A stretch of DNA of 64,000 nucleotides from Phycisphaerae bacterium (GTDB taxonomy: Bacteria > Planctomycetota > Phycisphaerae > UBA1845), in the NCBI GenBank assembly GCA_024102815.1, contig JAGFJJ010000058.1, forward strand, positions 1 through 64,000. Reading direction: 5' to 3'. Positions 1 through 9,843 of this stretch are shown piece after piece. Below the pieces are notes generated by a model. It searched no databases. It saw nothing but the letters and a program-made list of their open reading frames with translations, and was not told where the DNA came from. The stretch's first letter is position 1. Each line of letters begins with the position of its first letter. Made by a program: the position numbers and the translations under genes.

Positions 1-591
1 CCCATTACCGTACGCAGTAACGAGAGTCTGGGCCGGGCCATCGCCTTGCTCGATCGTCATCGCATTCATCAACTGCCCGTCCTGGACGAGAGCGGTCGGC
101 TGGTGGGCATGCTCGAGGAGCATCGTGTGCGCGGCGCGCACCGATACGACCTAGGCGACGGCGAGTCTCTTCAGGTCACGGAGGTCATGACCTTCGATCC
201 CGATTGGGTCGCCTCCAGCGCCACGGTGGATGAGGCGGTGCATTGCCTCTGGTCGAAGCGCTTGAACGCGCTCCCCGTTCTCCAGGCGGGCAAGCTCGTG
301 GGGATCTTCACCCGCTACGACGTCGTCGGCGCGTTTCACCAGTTGACCGGCCTGGGCGTCGAAGGCGAGCGCATCGAGGTCGCCCTGCCGTCCCTCGGCG
401 AGGACCTCGCATACGCCTTTCAGGCGTTGCGCTCATTCGACAATGATATTGTCAGCGCCATCGTCGCGCCGATGCGGCGGGACGGCGCCGAGCCGACCCT
501 CTACCTGCGACTTCGGGGAAACAAGGCGAGTCAGGCGGAGGCTCGTCTGCGCGATGCGGGCCTCGTTGTTCTGGTTCCCGAACACCCCTGA
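1..591 (+). CDS. CBS-domain-pair protein, 5' end outside the window
   Basis: The frame is open from base 1, so the gene starts upstream; 196 residues are visible. Two CBS motifs are seen: the first ends in LPVLDESGRLVGML, the second has NALPVLQAGKLVGIFTRYD near visible residues 85-105. A tail of about 70 residues follows and resembles the ACT-like tails seen behind CBS pairs. CBS pairs generally bind adenine nucleotides and regulate a partner. The TTG at position 46 lies inside the first CBS motif and cannot be the true start. The TGA stop overlaps the next gene's ATG by one base (TGATG), which suggests translational coupling and a shared job. The partner regulated is unknown. Confidence 0.85.
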   Translation, partial: PITVRSNESLGRAIALLDRHRIHQLPVLDESGRLVGMLEEHRVRGAHRYDLGDGESLQVTEVMTFDPDWVASSATVDEAVHCLWSKRLNALPVLQAGKLVGIFTRYDVVGAFHQLTGLGVEGERIEVALPSLGEDLAYAFQALRSFDNDIVSAIVAPMRRDGAEPTLYLRLRGNKASQAEARLRDAGLVVLVPEHP

Positions 592-1727
592 TGTCCATTC
601 CCACCGACGCCGTTCTAACGCTCCCCGTTCCAGATCGTGGACGCCCTCCCGTTCTTGCATTGGGCGCCGATCTGAAGAACACGATCTGCCTTCTGCGAGA
701 TGGGCAGGCCCACGTAAGCCGCGACTACGGAGATCTCTCTAACGCCGCCAACTTCCGGAGTTTCCGCACCCAGACGGAGGCCTGGAAAGAACTCGGCACC
801 GATGCCGAATTGGTCCTCGCTCATGACATGCACCCGGCTTTTGCCTCCACGGCATGGGCTGCGGCGCAAACCTTCCCTCGAATCGGCGTCCAGCATCATC
901 ACGCCCACATGGTGGCCGTCATGGCTGAACACGATGTCAGGACGCCGGTCGTGGGCATCATCTGCGACGGCACGGGCTGGGGGACCGATGGTGCCGTCTG
1001 GGGCGGCGAGGTGCTGTGTGGAGACGAATGCGCCTTCGATCGTTGCAGTCACATCGAGTACTTCCCGCTGCCCGGCGGCGACGCGGCCGCGCGGCAAACG
1101 TGGCGCCCGGCGCTGAGCCTGGTCGACCAGGCCTACGAGCACGAGATCGACCCGAAGGTCGCCGCGCTCTTTGATCGCGTCGAGCCCGAGTCGTTACGCG
1201 TGGTCGGCGACATGCTCCGGCGTGGTTTCAACTGTCCACCCACTTCGAGCCTCGGGAGGCTTTTCGACGCAGTCGCTTTTCTGGTCGGCTGTTGCGATGC
1301 CAACGACGTCGAAGGCCTGGCGCCGATGCGCCTTGAATCGATCGGACTGGGCGAGCAAGGAGACCCCTACCCGTTTGCCACGATCGTGAACGGTTCGGGG
1401 CCGCACATATCGATCCGGCCGATGATTCGGGCGATCTGCGACGACGTTATTTCCGGCACGGCCCCCGCCGGCATCTCCGGGCGATTTCATTCCACCGTCG
1501 CAAGTATGTTTGCAGCCGTCGCGATCCAGAGCGCCGCGAGCCGGGGTCTAGACACGGCCGTCTTGAGCGGCGGGTGCATGCTGAACCGCACCCTTGTTAC
1601 TCAGCTTCAGTCCAGGCTCCTCGGAGGCGGCTTCCGGCGAGTCTTGATCCATGAGCGTCTCTCGCCGGGGGACGCGGGTTTGTCCGTCGGCCAGGCCGTA
1701 GCCGCGGCCGGCTGCGGCGTCCGATAA
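591..1727 (+). CDS. Stand-alone HypF C-terminal (Kae1-like) domain protein
   Basis: This 378-residue protein matches only the last half of HypF, the carbamoyltransferase that supplies the cyanide ligands of [NiFe] hydrogenase (full HypF is about 750 residues). Visible family marks are the metal-site motif HHHAH at 102-106, CDGTGWGTDGAVWGGE soon after, and SGGCMLNR from residue 326, close to the SGG.xxNR motif of the Kae1/HypF superfamily. The acylphosphatase, zinc-finger and YrdC parts are absent from this gene and from the neighbouring bases. The start is fixed by one-base overlap with the CBS gene. No hydrogenase or hyp gene is in the window. It could complement a split HypF encoded elsewhere, or be a carbamoyltransferase for another substrate. 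Confidence 0.85.
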   Translation: MSIPTDAVLTLPVPDRGRPPVLALGADLKNTICLLRDGQAHVSRDYGDLSNAANFRSFRTQTEAWKELGTDAELVLAHDMHPAFASTAWAAAQTFPRIGVQHHHAHMVAVMAEHDVRTPVVGIICDGTGWGTDGAVWGGEVLCGDECAFDRCSHIEYFPLPGGDAAARQTWRPALSLVDQAYEHEIDPKVAALFDRVEPESLRVVGDMLRRGFNCPPTSSLGRLFDAVAFLVGCCDANDVEGLAPMRLESIGLGEQGDPYPFATIVNGSGPHISIRPMIRAICDDVISGTAPAGISGRFHSTVASMFAAVAIQSAASRGLDTAVLSGGCMLNRTLVTQLQSRLLGGGFRRVLIHERLSPGDAGLSVGQAVAAAGCGVR

Positions 1728-1949
1728 TGCAATAACTAACGCCGACGAAGATTCAGTGTGGCTTTTTCTGGATCGGCTTCGATCAAACTTCGGATCCCAA
1801 CTAAAGTCCCTACGGGATTTCGCTCGACTGCATGATGTGGAGTGGTATCTTGTTTCCTGCGCTTCGCGTCAGGGGCCCGATAACGAAGTCTACCGCCACG
1901 ATGTCCCGACGAACCGGGTTCAACCGGGCGGCCAATGAGGAGTCTTGTC

Positions 1950-2546
1950 ATGCGTTCATCGCATCGCGCTGTGTCGTTGGTTGTTCTTGCCGGATTCTGC
2001 ACGTTGGCCGCAACGGCGCTCGCCGAGCCGATCAAGCCCATGGTCGACAAGCCTGCTGTTCTGACTTTCAAGACCTCGACGACAACGTTAACCCCCGGCG
2101 GCGAATTCAAGATCGATGTGTTTGTGGCCAACGCCGCGGACGTTTCCGGCTACCAGCTGAAGCTCAACGTCAAGGGCGGCGATGCCGGAAACCTGATTCT
2201 CAAGGGCATCGTGGTCGACCAGAATCGCTCCGACTTCCTGTTCCGAGGGAGTCGGGTCATCAACACGACCGCCCCCGCAACAGGCGAAGTCGTCGCGATC
2301 CGTTATGAAGGGACCTCGAGCATTCCGGCGAGCAAGACGGCCTACCTGGCCACGTTCACCCTCGCGGCATCGCCGGACGCCAAGGGCAAGTTCAAGATCA
2401 CCGTCGACACGACGGAAGAAGCCACGTTGATCACGGGTCCGGGGTCGCCGGGCAAGGTCGTAAACGGCCCGGCCGCGGAGATCAACATCGCCGGACAGCC
2501 CAATGCCCCGGTTCGGGATAGCCGCGGCAAGACGGAGCGATCGTAA
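1950..2546 (+). CDS. Secreted protein with cohesin-like domain
   Basis: A 198-residue exported protein. ATG 1950 is chosen over the in-frame ATG at 1935 because GAGGAG (1937-1942) lies 7 bases before it; the product then starts MRSSHRAVSL with a classical signal peptide cleaved near ALA-EP. The mature part (LTPGGEFKIDVFVANAADVS, then YQLKLNV) resembles the opening strands of the cohesin-like beta sandwich, in which a calcium- or dockerin-binding fold sits in secreted proteins. A dockerin-like tail is seen in the protein at 48366-49964, but no link between the two can be shown. The C-terminal 20 residues are polar and unstructured. It appears to be a single-gene unit followed by a terminator. 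Confidence 0.7.
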   Translation: MRSSHRAVSLVVLAGFCTLAATALAEPIKPMVDKPAVLTFKTSTTTLTPGGEFKIDVFVANAADVSGYQLKLNVKGGDAGNLILKGIVVDQNRSDFLFRGSRVINTTAPATGEVVAIRYEGTSSIPASKTAYLATFTLAASPDAKGKFKITVDTTEEATLITGPGSPGKVVNGPAAEINIAGQPNAPVRDSRGKTERS

Positions 2547-2568
2547 GCCATCGGGATTTCCCGGGTCC

Positions 2569-2640
2569 GCGGCGCCGGCGAGGCAGGAGCGTCATGCTCA
2601 TCCGGCCGGCGCCGCGTTGACCCGACAGTTGTCGCTTTTT
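2569..2640 (+). terminator. Rho-independent terminator after the cohesin-like gene
   Basis: A perfect 11-bp stem GCGGCGCCGGC / GCCGGCGCCGC (2569-2579 with 2605-2615) is followed by a short hairpin CGACA-GT-TGTCG (2623-2634) and CTTTTT. It lies 23 bases after the stop codon at 2546. The 25-base loop of the first stem is long, so the second hairpin with the T-run may be the active part. Confidence 0.6.
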
Positions 2641-3024
2641 ATAGTTGCGCGGTTGCTGATTCGAGGAGGTCAGGCGATCTGATTATCGCGCGGCTCGATT
2701 GACTCCGCGCACCCGTTGGAATCGAAATCATCCATAAAGTCGCCTTTCATTGCCTCGCCTGCCCATCTTGAACCAGCACATTCGCATCGGGACACGTTTG
2801 CGGTCCGTAGGAATAGCCGGAGTTGATACTCCGGTCGGGACCGCGGCAAGTGCGTATCGTCATTCGAGGTAAGACCTGCACCTGTTGTTCGCAACAGGCG
2901 GCAACTTTCGGCATTGCGTTCGTTTCGCCTGGCGGCGGTTCGGCGCGCGCGGGTCTGTTCGTGCCCATTCGCGGGTCAGTCGACACGACTCCGTGGCCGG
3001 GGACGTCAGCGGGGGTGGAGCTCC
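2641..3024. other. Intergenic region with two perfect hairpins
   Basis: No supportable gene is seen in these 384 bases upstream of the kinase at 3025. Two perfect 7-bp inverted repeats occur: CCGGAGT-TGAT-ACTCCGG at 2817-2834 and CCTGTTG-TTCG-CAACAGG at 2881-2898, the second with a stable UUCG-type tetraloop. They could be leader structures or protein-binding sites for the kinase gene. Confidence 0.5.
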
Positions 3025-4020
3025 ATGAGCTTCGATATTCCCAATTATCGCGTACTGGGAAAGCTGGGGGAAGGCGCCCAGAGTCGCATCTACCTCGCCC
3101 GTTGCATGAGGACAGGTAAGGACTATGCCGTCAAGATCGTCAAGATTGTCCGCCCCGAGGACAACAGTTTTGTTGACCTGCTCCGGGCCGAGCACCTGAT
3201 CGGCTCCTCGATTGATCACCCCGTCATTCGAAAAATCTACGAACTGCGCATCATGCGGCAGCGTCTCCGCGTCCGCGGGGCGATCCTCTTCATGGAATAT
3301 GTCAACGGCATGTCGATGTCGGACCACGCATTCCGGCGTCCGCTCTTGAAACTTCTTGCCCTTTTCCGGCAAGTGGCGGAGGGGCTCTACGCCATGCACC
3401 GGGCCGGTTGGGTCCACGCGGACCTCAAGCCCGAGAATATCCTGATCACACCCGATGAGAGCGTGAAGTTGATCGATCTGGGTCAGAGCTCTCGACTGGG
3501 CGAAGCCAAGTCGAAGATCCAGGGCACGATCCACTACATGGCTCCGGAGCAGGCGCAGCGCGGCACGCTGGATGAGCGAACGGACGTGTTCGGTCTGGGC
3601 GCCGCGCTGCATCGCGTGCTCACCGGAAAACCGGTTCCCACGGAAATGAACCAGACGGTGTTCCTGCACTCGCAGAGCCTGGCCGGCGTTCGGCTGGAGC
3701 AGGTGCGGACGCCCGCGATGGACGGCCTGCCTCGCCCGGTCGTCCGATTCATCGAAGATTGCTGCCACACCGATCCCGCCAAGCGCATTCCCAACATGAC
3801 CAAGGTGCTGGAGCGCATCGGGCTGATCCAGGCCATCATCGAGCGTCAGCCGGCGACGGCCGATGCCGCAAGCATCGAAGAACTCGCCGAGAAGAAATCG
3901 ACGGAGCACGCGGACGACACGCTCTACGATACGATCGTCGACGACATCGGCGTCGCCTCCGAGAACGGAATTGATGTCGGCGAAATTGACGAATGGCTGG
4001 AAGGCGAGGAGCGGGAGTAA
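3025..4020 (+). CDS. Soluble Hanks-type Ser/Thr protein kinase
   Basis: This 331-residue protein is a eukaryote-like kinase. Landmarks are the glycine loop GEGAQS at 15-20, the ATP-binding Lys37 in YAVK, HADLKPEN with catalytic Asp133, the metal-binding DLG from 151 and APE at 173-175. The Arg of HRD is replaced by Ala, so it is a non-RD kinase, which often means no activation-loop phosphorylation is needed. No membrane segment is seen; the C-terminal ~50 residues are rich in Asp and Glu. ATG 3025 is chosen because GTGGAG ends 4 bases before it and the kinase fold begins at once; the frame is open further upstream but without family features. It converges on the ligase gene with only 15 bases between stops. 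Confidence 0.93.
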   Translation: MSFDIPNYRVLGKLGEGAQSRIYLARCMRTGKDYAVKIVKIVRPEDNSFVDLLRAEHLIGSSIDHPVIRKIYELRIMRQRLRVRGAILFMEYVNGMSMSDHAFRRPLLKLLALFRQVAEGLYAMHRAGWVHADLKPENILITPDESVKLIDLGQSSRLGEAKSKIQGTIHYMAPEQAQRGTLDERTDVFGLGAALHRVLTGKPVPTEMNQTVFLHSQSLAGVRLEQVRTPAMDGLPRPVVRFIEDCCHTDPAKRIPNMTKVLERIGLIQAIIERQPATADAASIEELAEKKSTEHADDTLYDTIVDDIGVASENGIDVGEIDEWLEGEERE

Positions 4021-4035
4021 CACCCCTGCCATCGA

Positions 4036-4797
4036 TCAGGTCCGCCGGGTCCATTCCTCGCCGGCATACTTTCCGAAGAGACTTTCCGCCGCCGGTAACT
4101 CCTCCGGCGTCCAATCCCCGTTGATGATGATCGCTTGGGTTTGCACGGCGAAGTGATGCGCGAAATCCCGCCGAAGCTCGGCAACGGCTGCTTCGAACGG
4201 TAACCCGACCCGCGCGGTCGGCTGCTGGCCGAAACGGTTGTCGAGAACGATCGAGCCGTGCTGGAGAACAGCCGTTCGCGTGCGGCGTTGGGCGCTGCCG
4301 GCCAGTTTCTCCCCGGCAAGCAGCACGTCGAAGCAATGACGGCGGGCGAAGCAGAAGAACGGCCCGCGCCCGGCGGTCGAATCGTCGGTCGTGCCACATC
4401 GCGCCGGAGCCGTCTCGGCATGGCCGAGTGACGCGATGACGGCATCGTGGGCGAGTTCGTAGAGTCGGTTCGGCCCCCCTGCCAGCAGCGGATGCGACAA
4501 CGGCAACGCGATGGAATACGTCAGCTCCAGATCATGGAGGATCGCGCCCCCACCGGTGAGCCTGCGTACCACCGGTAACGAGCCGGCGGGCGGAGGCAGG
4601 GCCTCGTACTCCGCAAAGCGCTGAAAATACCCCAGTGAGATGGTCGGTTCACACCACTGGTACAGCCGCAGCGTGGGCGGCGATTCTCCGGCCCCGACAC
4701 GCAGCATCAGGGCTTCATCGCGGGCCATGTTCGCAGGACCGGACAGCGCGGGATCGTCCACCAGACGCAGTTCATTTCGTGGCAAAGCTTCTATCAT
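4036..4797 (-). CDS. Lipoate-protein ligase / octanoyltransferase family (LplA/LipM-like)
   Basis: A 253-residue member of the biotin/lipoyl ligase fold family, which attaches lipoate or octanoate to lipoyl domains of 2-oxoacid dehydrogenases and the glycine cleavage H protein. Seen motifs are RRLTGGGAILHD-ELTYS (the RR-TGGG-H-D acyl-binding loop) and GEKLAGSAQRRTR followed by LQHGSIVLD, with the lysine that defines the family. A cysteine stretch, FFCFARRHCFDVL, recalls LipM enzymes, which use Cys catalysis, so LipM and LplA cannot be told apart here. The start at MIEALPRN gives family length; the open frame runs further upstream without similarity. No lipA neighbour is present. Confidence 0.85.
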   Translation of the reverse strand: MIEALPRNELRLVDDPALSGPANMARDEALMLRVGAGESPPTLRLYQWCEPTISLGYFQRFAEYEALPPPAGSLPVVRRLTGGGAILHDLELTYSIALPLSHPLLAGGPNRLYELAHDAVIASLGHAETAPARCGTTDDSTAGRGPFFCFARRHCFDVLLAGEKLAGSAQRRTRTAVLQHGSIVLDNRFGQQPTARVGLPFEAAVAELRRDFAHHFAVQTQAIIINGDWTPEELPAAESLFGKYAGEEWTRRT

Positions 4798-4859
4798 TCC
4801 GCGGGATTGTAGCGAGGTGCGTCGGTTCCCGCCCGCGAGGGCTGCCGGCATGCCGCAAG

Positions 4860-6404
4860 TCAGGTAGTGGGTGCTCCCGGGCCCAGGGGCCAGCCGAGGA
4901 ATAGCCACAGCACGAGCAGAATGCTCCAGAAAATCAGGAACACCACGGAATACGGCAGCATGGTCGCCACCAGCGTTCCGATGCCGGCGTCCTTCTGATA
5001 ACGCTGGAAAAAGGTGATGATCAGGGCGAAGTAGGACATACTCGGCGAGATGATGTTCGAAACGCTGTCGCCGACGCGGTAAGCGCATTGGGTCATTTCC
5101 GCCGGATAGCCCAGCAGCATGAACATGGGCACGAAGACCGGAGCCATGATCGCCCATTTGGCCGAGGCGCTGCCCATGAAGAGATTCAGGCCTGCGGCAA
5201 GAACGACAAAGCAGCCCATCAGCGCCGGACCGCCGAGACCCGATGCCCTCAGCGCCTCGGCTCCTTCCACGGCAACAATGATCCCGAGGTTGGTCCAGTT
5301 GAAAAACGCCACGAACTGCGCCGCGAAGAAGACGAGGACGAGGTATCCGCCGAGCGTGGCCATGGACTTGCCCATGCCGTCCATCACCTGCGCATCATTG
5401 CGGATGGTGCGGGCGCCGATGCCGTAGGCCAGCCCGCACACGGCCCCGCCGAAGAAAATGAAGGCGACGATGCCGGACATGAAGGGCGAATGCAGCAGGC
5501 TGAAGTCCTCCGGGTCGCGAAGGAAGCCCCGGGCAGGAATCGTCCCCCAGAGCAACACCGCGGCAAACAACGCGGCCGCGAACGTCGCGAACCACATCCC
5601 ACGACGTTCATCCCGGGTGAGGCGCCTCGACGCCTGCGAGGTCTCCGCCGACGGTTCGGCATGTCCCACCGTGGTGCCCGACAATCGTCGATCGACGATT
5701 CGATCGGTTACCCACCATCCCACCAGTGTCAGGAAGAACGTGGAAACGAACATGAAATAGTAGTTGCAGGCGGGACTGACCTCGCGCGCCGGCTCGAGAA
5801 TCCGCGCGGCCTCCTGGGTCAGACCGGCCAGCAACGGGTCGATCGTGCCGAGCAGAAGGTTGGCGCTGTACCCGGCGGAGACGCCGGCGAATGCGGCGGC
5901 CATCCCCGTGAGCGGATTGCGCCCGGCGGATTGGTAAATGGTCGCAGCCAGAGGGACAAGAAGCACGTACCCGATCTCGCTGGCCATGTTGGAGAGAATG
6001 CCGGCAAAAACCATCACCGGAGTGAGAAGTCCCTTGGGCGCGGAGAGTACGACCAGTCGCATCATCGTGGCGATCAGCCCACTGGACTCGGCCACGCCGA
6101 TCCCGAGGAGCGCGACGAGCACGGTTCCCAGCGGTGCGAATCCGGTGAAGTTGGTCACCAGATTCGTGAGAATGCGGTGCAGTCCCGCGACGTTGAGGAG
6201 GCTGACGGGGCGAACAAGTTCTCCGGTTCCGGGATGGGTGACTTCCAGCCCGAAGCGGGAAACGACTTCAGACATCAGCACCACGACCAGCGCGAAGATC
6301 AGAAAAAGTGTGGCTGGATGCGGCAGGGCATTCCCACCGCGCTCAATAACGCGGAGAAACGTATCCATCAGGCCGCCTCTTCGGATTACGGTAGCGTCAG
6401 CCAT
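4860..6404 (-). CDS. AbgT-family transporter
   Basis: A 514-residue polytopic inner-membrane protein with many hydrophobic helices. It matches the AbgT family, whose members import p-aminobenzoyl-glutamate or export sulfonamides: length is typical, and the family blocks [44 protein letters not shown] and [18 protein letters not shown] are recognisable. The start ATG 6404 has AAGGCGAGG upstream at good spacing. No abgA/abgB peptidase genes adjoin it; the next gene on the same strand is the lipoyl ligase 62 bases on, so co-transcription is possible without an evident functional link. The substrate cannot be assigned from sequence. Confidence 0.92.
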   Translation of the reverse strand: MADATVIRRGGLMDTFLRVIERGGNALPHPATLFLIFALVVVLMSEVVSRFGLEVTHPGTGELVRPVSLLNVAGLHRILTNLVTNFTGFAPLGTVLVALLGIGVAESSGLIATMMRLVVLSAPKGLLTPVMVFAGILSNMASEIGYVLLVPLAATIYQSAGRNPLTGMAAAFAGVSAGYSANLLLGTIDPLLAGLTQEAARILEPAREVSPACNYYFMFVSTFFLTLVGWWVTDRIVDRRLSGTTVGHAEPSAETSQASRRLTRDERRGMWFATFAAALFAAVLLWGTIPARGFLRDPEDFSLLHSPFMSGIVAFIFFGGAVCGLAYGIGARTIRNDAQVMDGMGKSMATLGGYLVLVFFAAQFVAFFNWTNLGIIVAVEGAEALRASGLGGPALMGCFVVLAAGLNLFMGSASAKWAIMAPVFVPMFMLLGYPAEMTQCAYRVGDSVSNIISPSMSYFALIITFFQRYQKDAGIGTLVATMLPYSVVFLIFWSILLVLWLFLGWPLGPGAPTT

Positions 6405-6598
6405 GCTTGCCTCGCCTTTTTAGGTGCGAAAACCCGGAAGTCATTTCGCGAGTTCGATAACGTTCCCCGGCTCCTGGGAGCGGAAGAAATGTAGTGCAAA
6501 CGCGGAAAGGGTTGCAACCCCCGTCAAAGTGGCGGTACAAAACGTGCATCGGGCCAGTTCACCGCAGTTCATCCTGCATCTCGCAAGGAGTTCTTGCC

Positions 6599-9500
6599 AT
6601 GCGCGCTTCGAATGCAATCGCCGCTGCCTTTGGTGTCTTTCTTTTCCAGACAATCCCAGCCCAAGCGGCGCCGCCCTTCTCCAACGGGGATTTCGAGAGC
6701 GGCACATCGCCGTGGAAATCTCAGCCGGCGCCGTCCGCCGGGTGCGAGACGGCGGCGAGAATCAACTGCCCGCCGGACCAGGCGGCGACCTGCGGAGAGA
6801 AGGCCGCTCATCTCGGCACGAGGAACGGCCCGTTCGCATGCGAATTCAGCGCGATCTACCAGACATTCAATTGCTCCGCCGGTGGAACCCACTGCACGAT
6901 TCAGTTCCAGGCGTACTATCCTGCCGAAGATTCGATCGACCAGGCAACCGTTCAGCTCGGCGGCGTCACGCGGCGAATCCCGGTCGCGGCGGGCTGGCAG
7001 ACGTACAAGCTCTCCGCGGCGGGCTGCGCCGACAACGTCACCGTGGCCTTCACGCTGCAAGGTGGGCTGGGTTTCCCCCAGGAGCCGATTCTCATCGACA
7101 ATGTGACGGCCGGTTGCTCGGCGATGGATGAAACGAGCCCAACGCTGATTGCGGGCGGCACTCCGGTTACGCCCGGGGCCAGCGATCCGCCACTGAGCGA
7201 TCTGCATGACGTTCCCTTGATCACACAACTGGGGACCGACGAATGCGGTCCGACGGCCGCAGCATCATGCCTGCAATTCTGGCGGAACAACGGATTCCCC
7301 AACCTCAAGACGCGCGACGAGAAGAACTCGGACGAGGAGTTCATCAAGCAGCTTCGCAAGGATGCCATGACGAACATGGGTGGGGTGGGAACGGATCTGG
7401 CCAAGCTCACGGAAGCCATGAACAAGCTGGTCAACGAAGGCAAGAAAAAGGGCAAGACGAATGAACCGGGGGCCCACAAGGGCCAACTCGTGGCCAAAGG
7501 GACTTTGTCCGGCAATGACATCCGCGCATTCGATTACGTCGATGGGGAATTTGAAAAAGGCGAGGACATTCTCATTCTCGTCTGCTGGCGTGAGGGCGGG
7601 AAAAAAAAGTGCCATTTCGTCACCGTGCGGCGGATCACGGGAACCGGAGCCACAAGAACCGTGCAGTTTATGGACCCGCAAACGGGAATGGTGGATGAGA
7701 TGACGCTCACCGACCCGGCCGGAAACGGCAAGCTCGAACACAACTATGATGGCACCTCCGGCACGGTCGAGGGTTTCATCTCCATGAGTCCGGACGCCTC
7801 CGCAACTTCGAGCCTGGACGATCTGGGCCAGAACGGCAAGAAGATCACCTACAATGTCTACTTCCCGCCGGTCTCACGATATCCCGAAAAGCAGCCCAAG
7901 GACATGCACATCCGTGTGGATGACTGCGATCCGACGAAATACCAGGTCACGGGGCTGCCGGCCGGATGGATGACTTCCGTCGCCGTGGCCGGGGATGGCA
8001 AGTGTTACCTGTCCGTCTGGAAAGGCACATCGACGAATGACCTGACCAACGGGCAGAGCATCGTCGTAACGTATACGGGATCGGATAAGGTCGCGGAGCG
8101 GGAACGAGTCATCACACTCACGACCGACGGCAACAACGATATTACCAACGGGGCCCTGCCGCCCGTCGACGGGTACACGGTAGTCAGCCTTACGAACGAG
8201 TCCCCCCTGCCGCCTTCGCGTGTTCACGCGTCCGTTGCGAATCTCGCGCCGGGAACAATGGATGTGATACTTGCCTTCGAGCCCCCGGAGGATCCGTCCG
8301 TCATTGGCTTTGAAGTGTACAACAACTACACCCGAGAGGTGGTGGCCTCGTCGCCGTTGCCGGTGATTTCGATACCGGGCTTGTCCACCGATACGCCGTA
8401 CAGTTTTTCGGTGGCGTCGGTCAGTTTCGACGACTATCGCAGCGACCGAACACGCTCAGTGTTCATCCACGTCGACGAGGTCAACGATCTGCCCATTCTG
8501 CCGGGCGGACCGCAAATCCTGGATTTCGCCCCGACGCAGCGATCCTGGCATGCAGATCGATCATTCCAACTCAATATTCCCAATGCGTTCACCAGCGGCC
8601 AGTTGATCGTCAGCCGCATCGATGCCTTCCCCGATCCGCCGCACCCCGAGGAAGTGCGCATGCACCGTCCGTACTGGAACCTGCATGCCACGGCCGTGCT
8701 CGGGACCAATCCGCTCGACCTCGCCGTACCCTACCTGCCCAACCAGGTGTACGGGAATGAAGAGGACATCCGCATGTTCTTCTTCAACGGAAGCAACTGG
8801 ATCGATGTCACGGCGGGCGTCGACCCGGCCCAGGGCGTCGTGTTCGGGCAGATTCCCCAGCCGGGATCCGTGGTCCTGATCAACGGGGTCGACCCGCCTC
8901 CTTTGCCGCTGGACGAGTATCCGGACGGCGCCGTGAAGAACCGGTACATCAGCTTCCAGCCCAACCCGATTCTGGCGGGCGTGCAGCACGGGTATGAAGT
9001 CACGCACGTGGGCAGTGGAGAGACCTGGGGGATCAGCACACCGCGGGTTTCCCCGGCACAGATCGAAGGCCAGGGACTGACGTTCCTTGTGTCCGACCCT
9101 TTCCCGCCGCTATACGACTACGCTTCGATCCCGCAGGTGCACGTCGGCGGGTGCATGATCGCCCCCGGACAGAGCTACGAGGTCCGCACCACACTTGACG
9201 GCGTGAGTTTCTCGCCGCCGCTGGTCGTCTCGACCGCGCCGATGCCGACCAATGGGCGCTGGTGGGCGGATATCGTGGGGCAGTTCAGTGCGGCCGGCAA
9301 TGCGGGGACGACGCCGGTCACGCCGGCCAATTCCTGGACGCCGCCCGATGGAAGCGTGAGCGGGTTCGACATCAGCGCCGCGCTCCAGGCGGCTTCGTCG
9401 GTTCCGACCGCGCCGAGCTTCACGTGGACGGATATCAACCCCGAGGAAACGGACCGGGTCACGAACGGACCGGACGTGCTTCGGGCGGTCAATGCGTTCA

Positions 9501-9610
9501 GCGTGGGGTCGGGCAAGGAGTTTTACCCGTATACGGTGCCTGGGGCGCCGGGGCCTCAGGGGCAGGGCCCATGTCCCGTGCCTCCCCAGGAGTCCGATTT
9601 GGCGCCATGA
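6599..9610 (+). CDS. Secreted C39-like cysteine peptidase with fibronectin-like modules
   Basis: A 1003-residue exported protein. ATG 6599 is preceded by AAGGAG and starts a signal peptide (MRASNAIAAAF to AQA-AP). Residues ~25-165 look like a beta-sandwich (NGDFESG opening, carbohydrate-binding-module style). A papain-like C39 fold follows: QLGTDECGPTAAA with Cys216, CHFVTVRR with His339 and MDPQTG with Asp359 make a plausible Cys-His-Asp triad. Later parts include a fibronectin type III-like segment (LPPSRVHASVANLAPGTMDV onward). Bacteriocin-exporter C39 domains are cytoplasmic and joined to ABC transporters; this one has neither, so it is probably an extracellular protease or adhesin. The C-terminus ends in a Pro-rich tail without a membrane anchor. 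It appears monocistronic. Confidence 0.8.
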   Translation: MRASNAIAAAFGVFLFQTIPAQAAPPFSNGDFESGTSPWKSQPAPSAGCETAARINCPPDQAATCGEKAAHLGTRNGPFACEFSAIYQTFNCSAGGTHCTIQFQAYYPAEDSIDQATVQLGGVTRRIPVAAGWQTYKLSAAGCADNVTVAFTLQGGLGFPQEPILIDNVTAGCSAMDETSPTLIAGGTPVTPGASDPPLSDLHDVPLITQLGTDECGPTAAASCLQFWRNNGFPNLKTRDEKNSDEEFIKQLRKDAMTNMGGVGTDLAKLTEAMNKLVNEGKKKGKTNEPGAHKGQLVAKGTLSGNDIRAFDYVDGEFEKGEDILILVCWREGGKKKCHFVTVRRITGTGATRTVQFMDPQTGMVDEMTLTDPAGNGKLEHNYDGTSGTVEGFISMSPDASATSSLDDLGQNGKKITYNVYFPPVSRYPEKQPKDMHIRVDDCDPTKYQVTGLPAGWMTSVAVAGDGKCYLSVWKGTSTNDLTNGQSIVVTYTGSDKVAERERVITLTTDGNNDITNGALPPVDGYTVVSLTNESPLPPSRVHASVANLAPGTMDVILAFEPPEDPSVIGFEVYNNYTREVVASSPLPVISIPGLSTDTPYSFSVASVSFDDYRSDRTRSVFIHVDEVNDLPILPGGPQILDFAPTQRSWHADRSFQLNIPNAFTSGQLIVSRIDAFPDPPHPEEVRMHRPYWNLHATAVLGTNPLDLAVPYLPNQVYGNEEDIRMFFFNGSNWIDVTAGVDPAQGVVFGQIPQPGSVVLINGVDPPPLPLDEYPDGAVKNRYISFQPNPILAGVQHGYEVTHVGSGETWGISTPRVSPAQIEGQGLTFLVSDPFPPLYDYASIPQVHVGGCMIAPGQSYEVRTTLDGVSFSPPLVVSTAPMPTNGRWWADIVGQFSAAGNAGTTPVTPANSWTPPDGSVSGFDISAALQAASSVPTAPSFTWTDINPEETDRVTNGPDVLRAVNAFSVGSGKEFYPYTVPGAPGPQGQGPCPVPPQESDLAP

Positions 9611-9843
9611 TGGAAAGTTCGGGGCAGCCAAATGGCGATAATGACTGGGGGCTCCCGGCGGCGAGGACGACCGGCCGCCAACTGGACAAAAGTCCGGTTC
9701 TGCGTTAGAGTTCCCCCGCGAATAGTGGGGTTGCCGCGCGCCGGCATCCCGCGTTGTGATCGGCAGGCCACTTCTGGGTTTGTAGCTGAAGAGGACTGAC
9801 CGTCGTTGCTGATGCCTTTTTTTTGGATTTTGGAGAGAGCGAA

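Noticed and set aside
46..591. TTG at 46 as start of the CBS protein
   Set aside because: Lies inside the first CBS motif, and the frame is open to base 1, so the gene begins outside the window.
2860..4032. 390-codon minus-strand open frame over the kinase gene
   Set aside because: Antisense shadow of a clear Ser/Thr kinase; no similarity.
5088..6494. 468-codon plus-strand open frame over the AbgT-type gene
   Set aside because: Antisense shadow; composition is His/Glu/Arg-rich without hydrophobic periodicity.
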